Shown here: piece after piece, positions 25,650 to 34,247 of the stretch | Position numbering within the stretch: position 1 is the stretch's first letter | How the letters are laid out: each line of letters opens with the position of its first letter | Source of the DNA: Sulfobacillus harzensis | Lineage (GTDB): Bacteria; Bacillota; Sulfobacillia; Sulfobacillales; Sulfobacillaceae | Assembly: GCF_012933365.1 (NCBI RefSeq) | Contig: NZ_JABBVZ010000006.1 | Location: 26,791 to 90,790 of the forward strand | Length of the DNA stretch: 64,000 nt | Direction of reading: 5' to 3' | Translations under genes and position numbers: made by a program | The notes under the pieces: model-generated | Databases searched by the model: none | Seen by the model: only the letters and a program-made list of their open reading frames with translations | What the model was told of the DNA's origin: nothing

Positions 25650-26624
25650 TTATGCCCGGTGCGGGAAAAGAATTCGCCCAGGGTCCAACACAAACGGACC
25701 ATCGCGGCGAATGTACGCCTGGGCTCGCTCCTGGGCCCGCAAGACCACTGTGCGCTCGCCATCCAAGGACAAGGTGGCCCCAGTTTCGGGAGACGCCAGC
25801 ACCAGTGCTTCATCGAAATCGAGTCGGCGCACCTCGGCGACGGGAAACCCGCCCATGAGCCCAGGGGCCAACACGGCGGGCACTTCAGGACTCCCCGGAC
25901 TCATCCTGAGAAAAAGACCACCCGGATCTTCGGGCCGCAAGGGATAACGAAAGCCCCCAACATTGGAAAGGCCTGGGCGCACCGCATCCGCGACCGTCAG
26001 AATGAGCGAAGACACGTCGTTAGCATCCCAAATGGCCATGGCCCCGGTATAGTTCTGTCGGGTGAGTGCGGCATCAATTAGGGCCAACTCTTCCCGTCCC
26101 CCTGGCAACCCCACGTGGATAAGCTTGGCACGGGTGCCCACCTCGTTGGGATCCAAGCCGTCCGCCAAATAACGGGCCACCGCGTAGCCGCCGGCCGTCT
26201 GATCGCCGAGATAGCAGGCCACATTGTTTGTGCCCCCCGCCACCGGCAGCACCGGTACGGGCGGCGCGGCTTGCGCCACGTTGCGTTGCGTTCCGTCCCC
26301 ACCCACCACAACCAGGGCACCCGCGCCCGCCTCGACCAGCATACGCACCCAGAGGACTGTAGAGTCGTCCTCCCCGAGCGGTCGATCTACCAAGCGGACC
26401 GATAGGGTGTTCTGGGTTTCCTCCTTCAACCACGCAAAAAAGCCAGCCTGGTCGTCGGGCAACAACACCTCGGTGTTGGGCACCGCCGCCATGCCAGCCA
26501 TCATCCGTTTCGCAACCAACGCCTTTTCTGGTCCCGATTGCAATGAGGCATGTGCGACCAGGCGGCGGATGTCTCGACCCGCCATGGGGTTAATGATGAG
26601 GCCAATTCGATGGCGTCCACTCAC
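25650..26624 (-). CDS. ATP-NAD/AcoX-type kinase family protein
   Basis: A 324-residue member of the NAD kinase-like group that includes AcoX. The opening GLIINPMAGRDIRRLVAHAS is close to the AcoX N-terminus. VVVGGDGTQRNVAQA is the GGDGT-type loop and LPVAGGTNNVACYLGD the second nucleotide loop. The biochemical role of AcoX is unsettled, though such genes sit with acetoin or acyl-CoA catabolic operons. The GTG at 26624 overlaps the MarR stop (GTGA), which I prefer over a much longer open frame. No acetoin dehydrogenase genes are in the window. Confidence 0.78.
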   Translation of the reverse strand: MSGRHRIGLIINPMAGRDIRRLVAHASLQSGPEKALVAKRMMAGMAAVPNTEVLLPDDQAGFFAWLKEETQNTLSVRLVDRPLGEDDSTVLWVRMLVEAGAGALVVVGGDGTQRNVAQAAPPVPVLPVAGGTNNVACYLGDQTAGGYAVARYLADGLDPNEVGTRAKLIHVGLPGGREELALIDAALTRQNYTGAMAIWDANDVSSLILTVADAVRPGLSNVGGFRYPLRPEDPGGLFLRMSPGSPEVPAVLAPGLMGGFPVAEVRRLDFDEALVLASPETGATLSLDGERTVVLRAQERAQAYIRRDGPFVLDPGRILFPHRA

Positions 26625-27046
26625 GACAACAAGGCCGCCTGAACACCTAATTTGTGCAATATCTGATTCAGCGTCTCTTGCTCCTCGGGGCTGAGGGCTT
26701 GCAGCAACCGCTGCATCCAAACCCGCTGCCGTTCTCGTTGCTGCTCCAGCACCTGGCGGCCGTCTTTGGTCAACCGAATCCACACCACGCGCCGATCTTG
26801 GGGATCGCGCTCCTTGAGTACCAGCCCCCGACGTTCCAAAGAGTCCACGGTTCGGGTCGCTGTCGGCCCCGCGATGCGCAAAAGCCCCGCCATGGCCATG
26901 GCGGTTACGGGCTCGACATCGGCCAGAATCGCCAGCGCCTGAAATTGTGTGGTGGAAAGATCGACGTCTCCCTGCTCGCGAAAGGCGAGTTCAAATTCAC
27001 GGATTAGCAGGAACACGCGCTCAAAAACCTCGCCCGCCTCGGTCAT
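26621..27046 (-). CDS. MarR family transcriptional regulator
   Basis: A 141-residue winged-helix repressor. TTQFQALAILADVEPVTAMA leads into the recognition region LLRIAGPTATRTVDSLERRG and the wing ERDPQDRRVVWIRLT, the standard MarR pattern. The C-terminal dimer helix is present. The ATG at 27046 is preferred because GAGG lies eight bases away. A GTG nine bases earlier would merge with the ribosome site. It sits between a taurine/sulfonate-type ABC operon and the AcoX-type gene on one strand, so it likely controls one of them in response to a small aromatic or acid ligand. Confidence 0.9.
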   Translation of the reverse strand: MTEAGEVFERVFLLIREFELAFREQGDVDLSTTQFQALAILADVEPVTAMAMAGLLRIAGPTATRTVDSLERRGLVLKERDPQDRRVVWIRLTKDGRQVLEQQRERQRVWMQRLLQALSPEEQETLNQILHKLGVQAALLS

Positions 27047-27097
27047 GGAGCCCACCTCGTCCCTACCTTACCGCTTTTTGGCCTATCCGCCAACCGT

Positions 27098-27853
27098 TCA
27101 ACTTGGCCGGAGCACGGCCAAAATTCGGCGTTTGTAATCGGTAAAGGTTCCCGACAGCACTAAATCCCAATGGCGTGGACGGGGCAACTCAATGGTCAGG
27201 TCCATCGCCACCTCGCCCGGACGGGTCGACATCACCACTACTCGGTCGCCCAGCAATACCGCTTCCTCCACGTCATGGGTGACGAACAGCACCGTCGGCC
27301 GGTTAACCTTCCACAAATCCAGCAAAAACCGCTGCATCTCGCTGCGGGTTTGGGCATCGAGCGCCCCAAACGGCTCATCCATCAAGAGGATGCGCGGCTC
27401 CGTCATCAACGCCCTGGCGATGGCCACGCGCTGCTGCATGCCTCCGGAGAGCTGGTAGGGGCGATGGGACTCAAATCCCTGAAGCCCCATCACCTCCACC
27501 ATCTCTTTCACCTTGCTCGCATCGACTCCTTGCCGGCCAGACGCCAACATCATCCCAAAGGCAATGTTCTCCTCCACCGTCATCCACGGCAGCAGCGAGG
27601 GCTGTTGAAAGACCACCGCCCGTTCCGGTCCCGGTCGCCGAATGACCGTGCCATCCAACATCACCTGTCCCTGGGTTGGCGCTTCAAAACCCGCTACCAT
27701 GTTCAAGAGCGTCGTCTTGCCGCACCCGCTAGGTCCCACGATGGATACAAACTCGCCGTCGGCAATCGTTAGGCTGACGTGCTGCACGGCGACCAACGGC
27801 TCCCGATGACCGCGGGAAAAATAGGCTTTAGTCACGTCCTCCAATGTAATCAT
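27098..27853 (-). CDS. ABC transporter ATP-binding protein, nitrate/sulfonate/taurine type
   Basis: The 251-residue ATPase of an importer of the SsuB/TauB family. Walker A is GPSGCGKTTLLN, the ABC signature LSGGMQQRVAIARAL and Walker B ILLMDEPFGALD, with VLFVTHDVEEAVLLGDRVVV as the switch histidine region. It overlaps the substrate-binding protein gene by ATGA and completes a permease-binding protein-ATPase set at 27098-29765. Substrate could be an alkanesulfonate, taurine or a thiamine precursor. The binding protein sequence does not decide. Confidence 0.93.
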   Translation of the reverse strand: MITLEDVTKAYFSRGHREPLVAVQHVSLTIADGEFVSIVGPSGCGKTTLLNMVAGFEAPTQGQVMLDGTVIRRPGPERAVVFQQPSLLPWMTVEENIAFGMMLASGRQGVDASKVKEMVEVMGLQGFESHRPYQLSGGMQQRVAIARALMTEPRILLMDEPFGALDAQTRSEMQRFLLDLWKVNRPTVLFVTHDVEEAVLLGDRVVVMSTRPGEVAMDLTIELPRPRHWDLVLSGTFTDYKRRILAVLRPS

Positions 27854-28899
27854 TTCTTAGCGGACCTCAAAACCGCCGCCGCGTACGAGGGATCCACATA
27901 CTGAGCCATATTGGAGGGCACCGTGCTAATCTGTCCGCTGGCCTTCAGCCAGTTGGCGGCGGACGTAAGCGATTTGGTCACCAAGGAGTGCGCCACGCCG
28001 GATCCCGAGCCCAACCAGTTGGGTGTGACTTGCGAACTCAGCGTGCTAAAGCTGAAGCCCTCGGTTTGTGCTTTAGCAGCTGCCGCACTGATGCCGTTCA
28101 CCTGAGCCATGGCTTGATACGCTTGGGCGGGATTTTGCTGAAAGAACTTGACGCCGTCCGCCTCGGCACGGACAAAGTCTTCCACTTGCGTAGGATGGGC
28201 CTTGGCCCAGTTGCTGTTAACCACCGCCAAGTTAAAGATCGGCGCCTCTTGATAGACGTTTTGGTCATACATCAACATGGTGCCGCCATCTTGCGCCATT
28301 TCCGTGTCGAAGGGCACCCAGACATAGGCGGCTTGAATCTGATTGGTCTTCCAGGCTGACACCATTTCGGTAGGCGACATATTGAGCTCGGTAACCCCGT
28401 TGACCGAAAGGTGGTGAAGCTTCAGCGCCGTTTCCAACTCAAATGGCGAGGTAGAGCCCTTGACCAGTGCGACCGTCTTGCCTTCCAGCTGCTTTAAGGA
28501 GTGAATGCCGCTCGACCTTTTCACCACCAGCCCCTCTCCGGTGGTATACCGCTCCATCGCCCAGATCACTGTGAGCGGCACGCCGCGGGCAATGGCCGCC
28601 GCCGTTGGCGGATTGCCCAGAGTGGTCATGAAGTCCAGCTTGCCCGAAGCCAACGCCGTCAAGGCTGAAGGGCCGCTCTGGAAATATTCCATGCGCACGG
28701 GCAGCTTGAGTTCCTTTTGAAAGTATTTTTTGGCGATCGCCACCGATTCGGGATCAGGCGCATTCTCATAGCCGATGGTTACTGTGCCATTAAAGCTTGA
28801 ACTCGCGGTCTGGCTACCACCAGATCCGCATCCGGCCAATATCGCCAATGAGGCCAATCCCATGAGCGTCCAACCGGCCCCCCGCATTTTCGGATGCAT
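27850..28899 (-). CDS. ABC substrate-binding lipoprotein, SsuA/TauA type
   Basis: A 349-residue binding protein anchored by a lipoprotein signal, with lipobox LAILAGCGSGG near residue 23. The mature part has VTIGYENAPDPESVAIAKK, ALASGKLDFMTTLGNPPTAAA and GKTVALVKGSTSPFELETAL, the fold seen in SsuA, TauA and related NMT1-domain proteins. The glycine-serine-threonine-rich ligand loop KGSTSPFE is typical for sulfonate binders. AGGAGGATACC precedes the ATG. It sits 23 bases after the permease gene and overlaps the ATPase gene. Confidence 0.9.
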   Translation of the reverse strand: MHPKMRGAGWTLMGLASLAILAGCGSGGSQTASSSFNGTVTIGYENAPDPESVAIAKKYFQKELKLPVRMEYFQSGPSALTALASGKLDFMTTLGNPPTAAAIARGVPLTVIWAMERYTTGEGLVVKRSSGIHSLKQLEGKTVALVKGSTSPFELETALKLHHLSVNGVTELNMSPTEMVSAWKTNQIQAAYVWVPFDTEMAQDGGTMLMYDQNVYQEAPIFNLAVVNSNWAKAHPTQVEDFVRAEADGVKFFQQNPAQAYQAMAQVNGISAAAAKAQTEGFSFSTLSSQVTPNWLGSGSGVAHSLVTKSLTSAANWLKASGQISTVPSNMAQYVDPSYAAAVLRSAKK

Positions 28900-28922
28900 G
28901 GTATCCTCCTCTCTGGCGCCCC

Positions 28923-29765
28923 CTAGGCCTTCCCCTTCCAGGGCACCGTGCGATGCTCGATCGTGCGGATAATCAGTTCCATCAGGTAGCCAATCAATCC
29001 AATGAAGAGAATGCCGACAAAAACAACCGACAGCTGTAGCTCGCCGCCTGCGGTTTCAATCATGGAGCCGAGTCCTGATTGCGCCGCAATCATTTCCGCT
29101 GCCACCAAGCAGGTCCAGGCCACACCAATTCCCACCCGCATGCCCGTAAAAATCTCCGGCAACGCAGAGGGGAGGACCACATAGCGGAACTGTTGGAAAG
29201 GGGTGGCACCAAACACTTGAGCGACGCGGATGCGCGTCTCTTGAACGTTTTTCACCCCGGAAATAGCACTAATAATGATGATGGGGATGGTGCAAAAGAA
29301 AATCAGAATGGTTTTGCCCAATTCGCCTGTGCCAAACCAGGCCACCATGACAGGGATGTAGGCCAGCGGCGGTATAGGCCGTAAAAATTGCAAAATGGGA
29401 TCCACTGCAGAGAAGATGAAACGGTTGGAAGCCATCCAAAATCCGATGGGCACGCCCACAATCACCGCGGCCACGAAGCCGGCGGTGATGCGGCCGACGC
29501 TGGCACCAATATCCGCTAAGAGGGTCGCACCGCTGTAGCCAACGGTCGCCGTCACCACCAACTCATGAATGACACGCCCGGGCGCCGGCAAAATCACCGG
29601 CGCAAATAGCTTCAGCTCCGTCACCAACCACCAAAGGAACACCAAAATCGCCGCGACTAGCCACGGCACCCAAAGGTGACTGCGATTGGTCTTGGGCGGC
29701 GTTAACACCGACGCTTCTTCATCTAGGTCAAGATCATCGTCCGTGCCGGGCATCAGATATCCCAT
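28923..29765 (-). CDS. ABC transporter permease, SsuC/TauC type
   Basis: A 280-residue permease with a cytoplasmic acidic N-terminus (GTDDDLDLDEEASVL) and six predicted spans. The EAA loop reads RIRVAQVFGATPFQQFRYVV, then LPSALPEIFTGMR, the coupling site for the ATPase. AGAGGGTGAGAAT precedes the ATG. It is the promoter-proximal gene of the importer operon, with a 323-base upstream gap. A homodimeric permease is expected for this family. Confidence 0.92.
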   Translation of the reverse strand: MGYLMPGTDDDLDLDEEASVLTPPKTNRSHLWVPWLVAAILVFLWWLVTELKLFAPVILPAPGRVIHELVVTATVGYSGATLLADIGASVGRITAGFVAAVIVGVPIGFWMASNRFIFSAVDPILQFLRPIPPLAYIPVMVAWFGTGELGKTILIFFCTIPIIIISAISGVKNVQETRIRVAQVFGATPFQQFRYVVLPSALPEIFTGMRVGIGVAWTCLVAAEMIAAQSGLGSMIETAGGELQLSVVFVGILFIGLIGYLMELIIRTIEHRTVPWKGKA

Positions 29766-30088
29766 ATTCTCACCCTCTTTCGTCCCCGGGCGGGGACGGC
29801 GCTTTCCAAGCCGACGGGGTCAGCTGACGGGCTAGAGCGGAAAGTGCTCTCCTAAGTACGCCCCGGAATAATGGGTCCCCCGTATGGACTCAAGGTCCAA
29901 TTTTGGCTCAGGATGTCAAACGAAATTGCTGTCTCATCCTATGCATCCAAATGCCCCGGCGCCACTCACGTCAGCAACCAGTTTTTTGATCGCCCGGCAG
30001 GAAATGACAACGGGACAAGCATTCGCAATGAATAGGGAAAACGAGTAAGATAGAGAAGTTAACGACTCAGCCAGGGAGGAATTGCGGC
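29766..30088. other. Divergent intergenic region
   Basis: Holds the 5' regions of the ABC operon (minus) and the phosphatase gene (plus). On the minus strand a TTGACA hexamer occurs at 29919-29914, but no good -10 follows at 17 bases. On the plus strand TAAGAT at 30046-30051 is a possible -10. The leader of the ABC operon between about 29880 and 29766 has several GC-rich inverted stretches, but I could not match it to a known sulfur, guanidine, thiamine or cobalamin riboswitch. Confidence 0.4.
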
Positions 30089-30706
30089 TTGGCGCAGGTT
30101 TATGACGTGCTGCTGGTGCGCCACGGAGAAAGCGAAGCGAATGCCCAGGGGCGATTTGCGTATGAGACCTGGGATCCGCCCCTCACCGAGACGGGGCGGC
30201 AGCAGGCACTCAGCCTGGTCGAACAATTGAAGAACGCTCCCATTCGCCACATCGTCACGAGCCCCTTGCTTCGGGCTCAGGAAACGGTTCAGCCGTTGGC
30301 GGAGGCCTTTCACTGCACCCCGCAGATTCTCCCCGATTTAGCCGAAGTCAATCTGGGGATCTGGGATGGAAAGCGCCTAAAGGATTTAGAAGCCTCTCAC
30401 AACGAAGACTTTGAAGCATGGCGCCGCGATCCCGAAGCCTACCCACCACCGGGAGGCGAATCCATTCTGAGCGTCGGGCGACGCGTGTTACACGCCTTGG
30501 AAGACTTCGTCACCAGCCAGGAACCGGGATTAACGGTGGCCGCCACCCATGCGGATTGTTTGAAAGGCGCCGCCCTCGTCATCACCCGAGCCACGGGACC
30601 AGCTGCCCGAACTCTGTTTATTCCCAACTGCGGCCAATTGCTTGTCCGGTTTTTGCCCAGCTTCCACCGCTGGGCCGTGGTCTTGCCTCCCATTCATTTC
30701 GCGTAG
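30089..30706 (+). CDS. Histidine phosphatase (phosphoglycerate mutase-like)
   Basis: A 205-residue phosphatase of the histidine phosphatase superfamily. The catalytic motif LLVRHGESEANAQG is at the start, followed by PLTETGRQQALSL, TSPLLRAQETVQPL and the second histidine in VAATHADCLKGA. Members include cobalamin ribazole phosphatase CobC and broad phosphatases. The nearby B12 transport genes make the first tempting, but there is no direct evidence. The TTG start at 30089 follows GGGAGGAATTGCGGC. The plus strand carries no clear terminator after it. Confidence 0.88.
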   Translation: MAQVYDVLLVRHGESEANAQGRFAYETWDPPLTETGRQQALSLVEQLKNAPIRHIVTSPLLRAQETVQPLAEAFHCTPQILPDLAEVNLGIWDGKRLKDLEASHNEDFEAWRRDPEAYPPPGGESILSVGRRVLHALEDFVTSQEPGLTVAATHADCLKGAALVITRATGPAARTLFIPNCGQLLVRFLPSFHRWAVVLPPIHFA

Positions 30707-30719
30707 GGTTCCATCGACG

Positions 30720-30748
30720 AAAAAAGGCGCCCTCCTGTCGAGAGCGCC
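30720..30748 (-). terminator. Rho-independent terminator of sugar-type ABC ATPase gene
   Basis: Read on the minus strand, GGCGCTCTC and GAGGGCGCC form a nine-pair stem with one G-T pair and a five-base loop, ending in six T residues. It follows the ATPase stop at 30757. Confidence 0.85.
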
Positions 30749-30756
30749 GTCTCATG

Positions 30757-31851
30757 TCATCGCAAGAGCGATTCTTCGCTCACTGGGTCAAAAAGATGCA
30801 ATCGGGCCATGTCAAAGGTGATGCCCACGGCGTCCCCACTCTTTCCCGTCCAGTCATTGTCTGTACGCGCCACGATGTCGCGGGAGCCCAACGATAGGTA
30901 TACCAGCTGCTCGTGACCCATCGCCTCGACCAAGCGCACAACCGCCTTCAAGCTATCCGATGCGTCAGCGCGCACCAGATGCACGTCTTCGGGGCGGACG
31001 CCCAGCGTCACCTGTGGCTCGATCAACGACTCCAACGGCCCTGTCAGCTGCGTCGGCAATGACAGCGTCTGATCCCCCAAATGGGCGATGAATTCCGTGC
31101 CTTGGCGTGACAGCTCCGCCGACAGCAAATTCATGGCCGGGGTCCCGACAAACGTGCCCACAAACTGATTCGCAGGCCGATGGTAAATCCCATCGGGTGT
31201 ATCCACCTGCTGCACTACGCCGTCGCGCATGACCACAATGCGGGTCCCCATCGTCATGGCCTCCGTTTGGTCATGGGTCACATAGATGATGGTGGCCCCG
31301 AGGCGCTGGTGCAGCCGCTTCAACTCCACACGGGTCTGGGTACGCAGCTTGGCATCCAAATTGGAAAGGGGCTCGTCCATTAAGAAGGCCTTGGGCTCAC
31401 GGACAATGGCACGGCCCAACGCTACCCGCTGGCGCTGCCCCCCGGAAAGCTCCTTCGGCCTTCGGGCCAGATATGGGCTTAACCCCAGTATTTCCGCGGC
31501 CTCTTTAACCCGTTTGTCAATCTCCGTTTTAGGCATTTTGCGGAGTTTCAACCCAAAGGACATATTCTCATACACGGTCATGTGCGGATATAACGCGTAA
31601 TTTTGAAACACCATGGCAATGTCGCGATCCTTGGGTGGCACATTGGTGACATCTTGGCCACCAATCACAATCCGACCTTCCGACACTTCCTCAAGCCCTG
31701 CCACCATCCGAAGGGTGGTGGTCTTGCCGCACCCCGACGGTCCCAACAGGACCAAAAACTCTTTGTCCTCAATGTCCAAGTTCACATCGTGCACGGCATA
31801 ATTTGATGAACCAAATTGCTTGCTAACGTGCTGCAAGAGCACACTGGCCAT
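30757..31851 (-). CDS. Orphan sugar-type ABC ATPase (MsmX/UgpC/MalK family)
   Basis: A 364-residue ATPase of carbohydrate importers. Walker A is GPSGCGKTTTLR, the signature LSGGQRQRVALGRAIV, and Walker B AFLMDEPLSNLDAKLR, followed by IIYVTHDQTEAMTMG. The C-terminal 120 residues form the OB-fold regulatory domain (VTLGVRPEDVHL, an element diagnostic of this branch). It stands alone with its own terminator, which in Firmicutes suggests a shared ATPase like MsmX that serves several sugar permeases. AGGAGGGCGGCAC precedes the ATG. Confidence 0.92.
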   Translation of the reverse strand: MASVLLQHVSKQFGSSNYAVHDVNLDIEDKEFLVLLGPSGCGKTTTLRMVAGLEEVSEGRIVIGGQDVTNVPPKDRDIAMVFQNYALYPHMTVYENMSFGLKLRKMPKTEIDKRVKEAAEILGLSPYLARRPKELSGGQRQRVALGRAIVREPKAFLMDEPLSNLDAKLRTQTRVELKRLHQRLGATIIYVTHDQTEAMTMGTRIVVMRDGVVQQVDTPDGIYHRPANQFVGTFVGTPAMNLLSAELSRQGTEFIAHLGDQTLSLPTQLTGPLESLIEPQVTLGVRPEDVHLVRADASDSLKAVVRLVEAMGHEQLVYLSLGSRDIVARTDNDWTGKSGDAVGITFDMARLHLFDPVSEESLLR

Positions 31852-32027
31852 GTGCCGCCCTCCTAAGCGTTACGGGAAAAACCCAGTTTCTTTTTAATAT
31901 ACCGCAAAGCAGCGCCACACGACCGACGCACGTATTTTTAGCCATTGGGAAACCCGACCAAGGATTGCTCCCTCAGGACGGTCGATACGGTTGGCGCTGA
32001 ACACCTTCCCGGCTTTCGGTCTGAGAC

Positions 32028-32056
32028 TTGATGGACGAGCCAGCTCTAGCTACACT
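32028..32056 (+). promoter_or_regulatory. SigA-type promoter of B12 uptake operon
   Basis: TTGATG at 32028-32033 and TACACT at 32051-32056 are separated by exactly 17 bases. The cobalamin riboswitch begins a few bases downstream, so this is the likely btuFCD promoter. Confidence 0.75.
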
Positions 32057-32060
32057 AGAG

Positions 32061-32222
32061 ACATCCGAATTGCAGGTGCATAACAGGGAATCAGGTGAAA
32101 GTCCTGAACGGCACCCGCCACTGTCATGGGGAGCGGATTGCGGCCACACCGTTTGGTGGAAGGCCCCATCCAAGGCGATGATCCGGAAGTCAGGAGACCT
32201 ACCTGCAACAATTCGGGCGAGC
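32061..32222 (+). ncRNA. Cobalamin riboswitch
   Basis: An adenosylcobalamin-class riboswitch in the leader of the B12 importer. The conserved core is present as CAGGGAATCAGGTGAAAGTC, then GGCACCCGCCACTGT, and a distal GAAGTCAGGAGACC closing strand, with TTGCAGGT near the 5' end pairing with ACCTGCAA near 32214. The segment 32223-32302 contains a GC-rich hairpin region (GCCGC and GCGGC arms) and the AAGGA ribosome site, and so acts as the expression platform. High B12 should reduce expression of the genes that follow. Confidence 0.93.
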
Positions 32223-32302
32223 CTGCGGGTCGTCGGGCGCCGCCTGCTTTTTATGCGGCCCTTCTCGCCTAAGGTTCAACTGACATGAGAGAAGGACGAA
32301 AG

Positions 32303-33244
32303 ATGCACAGAAAAACTCTCTTGGGGGGAACGGTTGGCATGTTGGCGGCCACCGCCCTACTTGCCGGATGTGGTGCCTCTGCGAGCGCTCATACCTCCCA
32401 GGCAGCCACCATTCATCTGGTTGATGATGCCGGCCACCATCTTACCTTGAAAAAGCCTGCCACACGCATCGTAGTGATCGAACCCAGCAACGGAGAAATT
32501 GTTCTAGACCTCGGCTTGAAATCAGACATTGTCGGGGCGGATCAGTCCATCTTTCAATACACCCCATCGCCTTGGAAAAGTGAACTTACCGGATTGAAAG
32601 ACATCGGCTCCGCCTATCCCGGCATCAATGTGGAATCCTTGGTGGCGCGAAAGCCCGACTTAGTCATCACAGGTCCCGGAATCAAGGGCATTCCGAGCTT
32701 GGCTCAATACCACATCCCGGTGTTGACATTGAATCCTGCCAACATCCAGGGCATCTATCATGACATTTTGTTGGTGGGCCAAGCTACCGGACGCACCCGC
32801 CAAGCCAAGACCCAAGTGGCCACAATGAAGCAGGAGATTAAGGCCGTAGAGCTGAAGGTCAAAACGGTCCGCAGCCGGCCCACCGTATTCTATGACATGG
32901 GTGGCCTCTACACCGCGGGCCCCCATTCCTTCGTCAACTCGCTCATCGATCTGGCTGGCGCCGTCAACGTGGGTGCATCACTCTCCAGAACTGCGTATCC
33001 CCAGGTGACGGCGGAACAGGTAGTCGCCGCCAATCCCCAAGACATCCTGATTGACTCGTCCGCCGGCACCAGCGTCACCCAGGAAGAGCATTTGGCGGGA
33101 TTCTCGGCCATCCGGGCAGTCAAGAGCGGACACGTGTACGTGGTACCGAATTCTTCGTACATTGACCAACCGTCGCCGGCTTTGGTTACGGGCTTAAAAG
33201 AACTGGTCAACGTTCTTCATCCGGGTCTCTTGAAAGGACAATAA
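32303..33244 (+). CDS. btuF: Cobalamin ABC importer substrate-binding lipoprotein
   Basis: A 313-residue periplasmic-binding-type lipoprotein of the BtuF/FepB family, held to the membrane by the lipobox in ATALLAGCGAS. The mature sequence reads HLVDDAGHHLTLKKPATRIV, GLKSDIVGADQSIF, VESLVARKPDLVIT and GHVYVVPNSSYIDQPSPALV, the typical two-lobe order. The location behind a cobalamin riboswitch favours corrinoid over siderophore uptake. I use the ATG at 32303, which has AAGG in front and gives a normal signal peptide. An ATG 18 bases earlier lacks a ribosome site. Confidence 0.85.
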   Translation: MHRKTLLGGTVGMLAATALLAGCGASASAHTSQAATIHLVDDAGHHLTLKKPATRIVVIEPSNGEIVLDLGLKSDIVGADQSIFQYTPSPWKSELTGLKDIGSAYPGINVESLVARKPDLVITGPGIKGIPSLAQYHIPVLTLNPANIQGIYHDILLVGQATGRTRQAKTQVATMKQEIKAVELKVKTVRSRPTVFYDMGGLYTAGPHSFVNSLIDLAGAVNVGASLSRTAYPQVTAEQVVAANPQDILIDSSAGTSVTQEEHLAGFSAIRAVKSGHVYVVPNSSYIDQPSPALVTGLKELVNVLHPGLLKGQ

Positions 33245-33245
33245 G

Positions 33246-34247
33246 ATGGCGCACCGCGAGCGTTCCACCCTCAACTTTATTGCGGCGCTGGCAGCGCTCG
33301 TGGTTGTCCTGGTGCTGGGGGTGATGCATGGCCCCACCCCCATCCCCATGCACACCATCCTGGCTCGCCTGGTGCATCCCAACCGCACCACCACCAGCAT
33401 CATCATTTGGGACATCCGCCTGCCCGAGGCGGCCGCAGCGGCCCTAGTGGGCGGCAGTCTGGCGGTTGCCGGCGCGGTGATGCAAGCGCTCCTGAAGAAT
33501 CCCTTGGCCGATCCGTACATCGTGGGCGCCTCCGCCGGTGCCAGCCTGGGCGCGACATTAGCCCAGGAGCTAGCCCCGCTGGCGGGACTGATGGCACCCG
33601 GAGCCTTTGTGGGAGCGCTTGCCGCCGTATTGTTGTCGTACCTCCTTTCCCGAGGACGCGGCACCACCAGCATGCTTACTCTGATTCTGGCCGGCTACGC
33701 CATCGGCGTAATCCTTGCCTCCGTCACCACCTTTTTGATGCTCTTGAATCGGCAGAACCTCGGGACCATTTTTGCCTGGGAGGTGGGGGGCATCAATGGG
33801 GTGACCTGGGTGCAAGTGGGTATCAGTGCTCTGTTGATGCTGCTCTCATTACTGGTCGTGTGGCCGTTCGCAGGCGATATGAATGCCCTCTTGTTAGGTG
33901 AGGAACAGGCCCATCACCTCGGTGTGCCAGTACGGCGGGTGCAGCTCATTTTGCTTACGGCCGCGAGTCTCATGACAGCCGCCGCCGTCTACATTAGCGG
34001 CCTCATTGGCTTCGTGGGCCTCGTCATCCCGCACATCGTACGCCGCCTGAACGGCCCAAACCACCGCCAGCTGCTGCCGTTGGCTTTTCTCATGGGTGCT
34101 GCCTTTTTGGGGCTGGCCGATTTGGTCGCGCAAAGCATTCCGGTTATCGGTCCGATACCAGTGGGCCTCGTGACCGCCTTTTTAGGCGGTCCCTACTTTC
34201 TCTATTTGTTGGTCAAACATAATCGGAAAGGAGGGTGGACCGCATGA
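33246..34247 (+). CDS. btuC: Cobalamin ABC importer permease
   Basis: A 333-residue permease of the FecCD/BtuC family with about ten spans. Characteristic strings are DIRLPEAAAAALVGGSLAVA, then MQALLKNPLADPYIVGASAG, GFVGLVIPHIVRRL in the coupling region and LADLVAQSIP near the end. It starts one base after the btuF stop and overlaps btuD through ATGA, so the three genes form one translationally coupled operon. It would act as a homodimer in the membrane. Confidence 0.9.
   Translation: MAHRERSTLNFIAALAALVVVLVLGVMHGPTPIPMHTILARLVHPNRTTTSIIIWDIRLPEAAAAALVGGSLAVAGAVMQALLKNPLADPYIVGASAGASLGATLAQELAPLAGLMAPGAFVGALAAVLLSYLLSRGRGTTSMLTLILAGYAIGVILASVTTFLMLLNRQNLGTIFAWEVGGINGVTWVQVGISALLMLLSLLVVWPFAGDMNALLLGEEQAHHLGVPVRRVQLILLTAASLMTAAAVYISGLIGFVGLVIPHIVRRLNGPNHRQLLPLAFLMGAAFLGLADLVAQSIPVIGPIPVGLVTAFLGGPYFLYLLVKHNRKGGWTA

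Noticed and set aside
29766..29900. SAM, guanidine or TPP riboswitch before the sulfonate-type importer
   Set aside because: None of the conserved core strings of these classes is present.
32028..32288. 86-codon open frame over the cobalamin riboswitch
   Set aside because: The sequence is the conserved riboswitch RNA; the ORF has no ribosome site.
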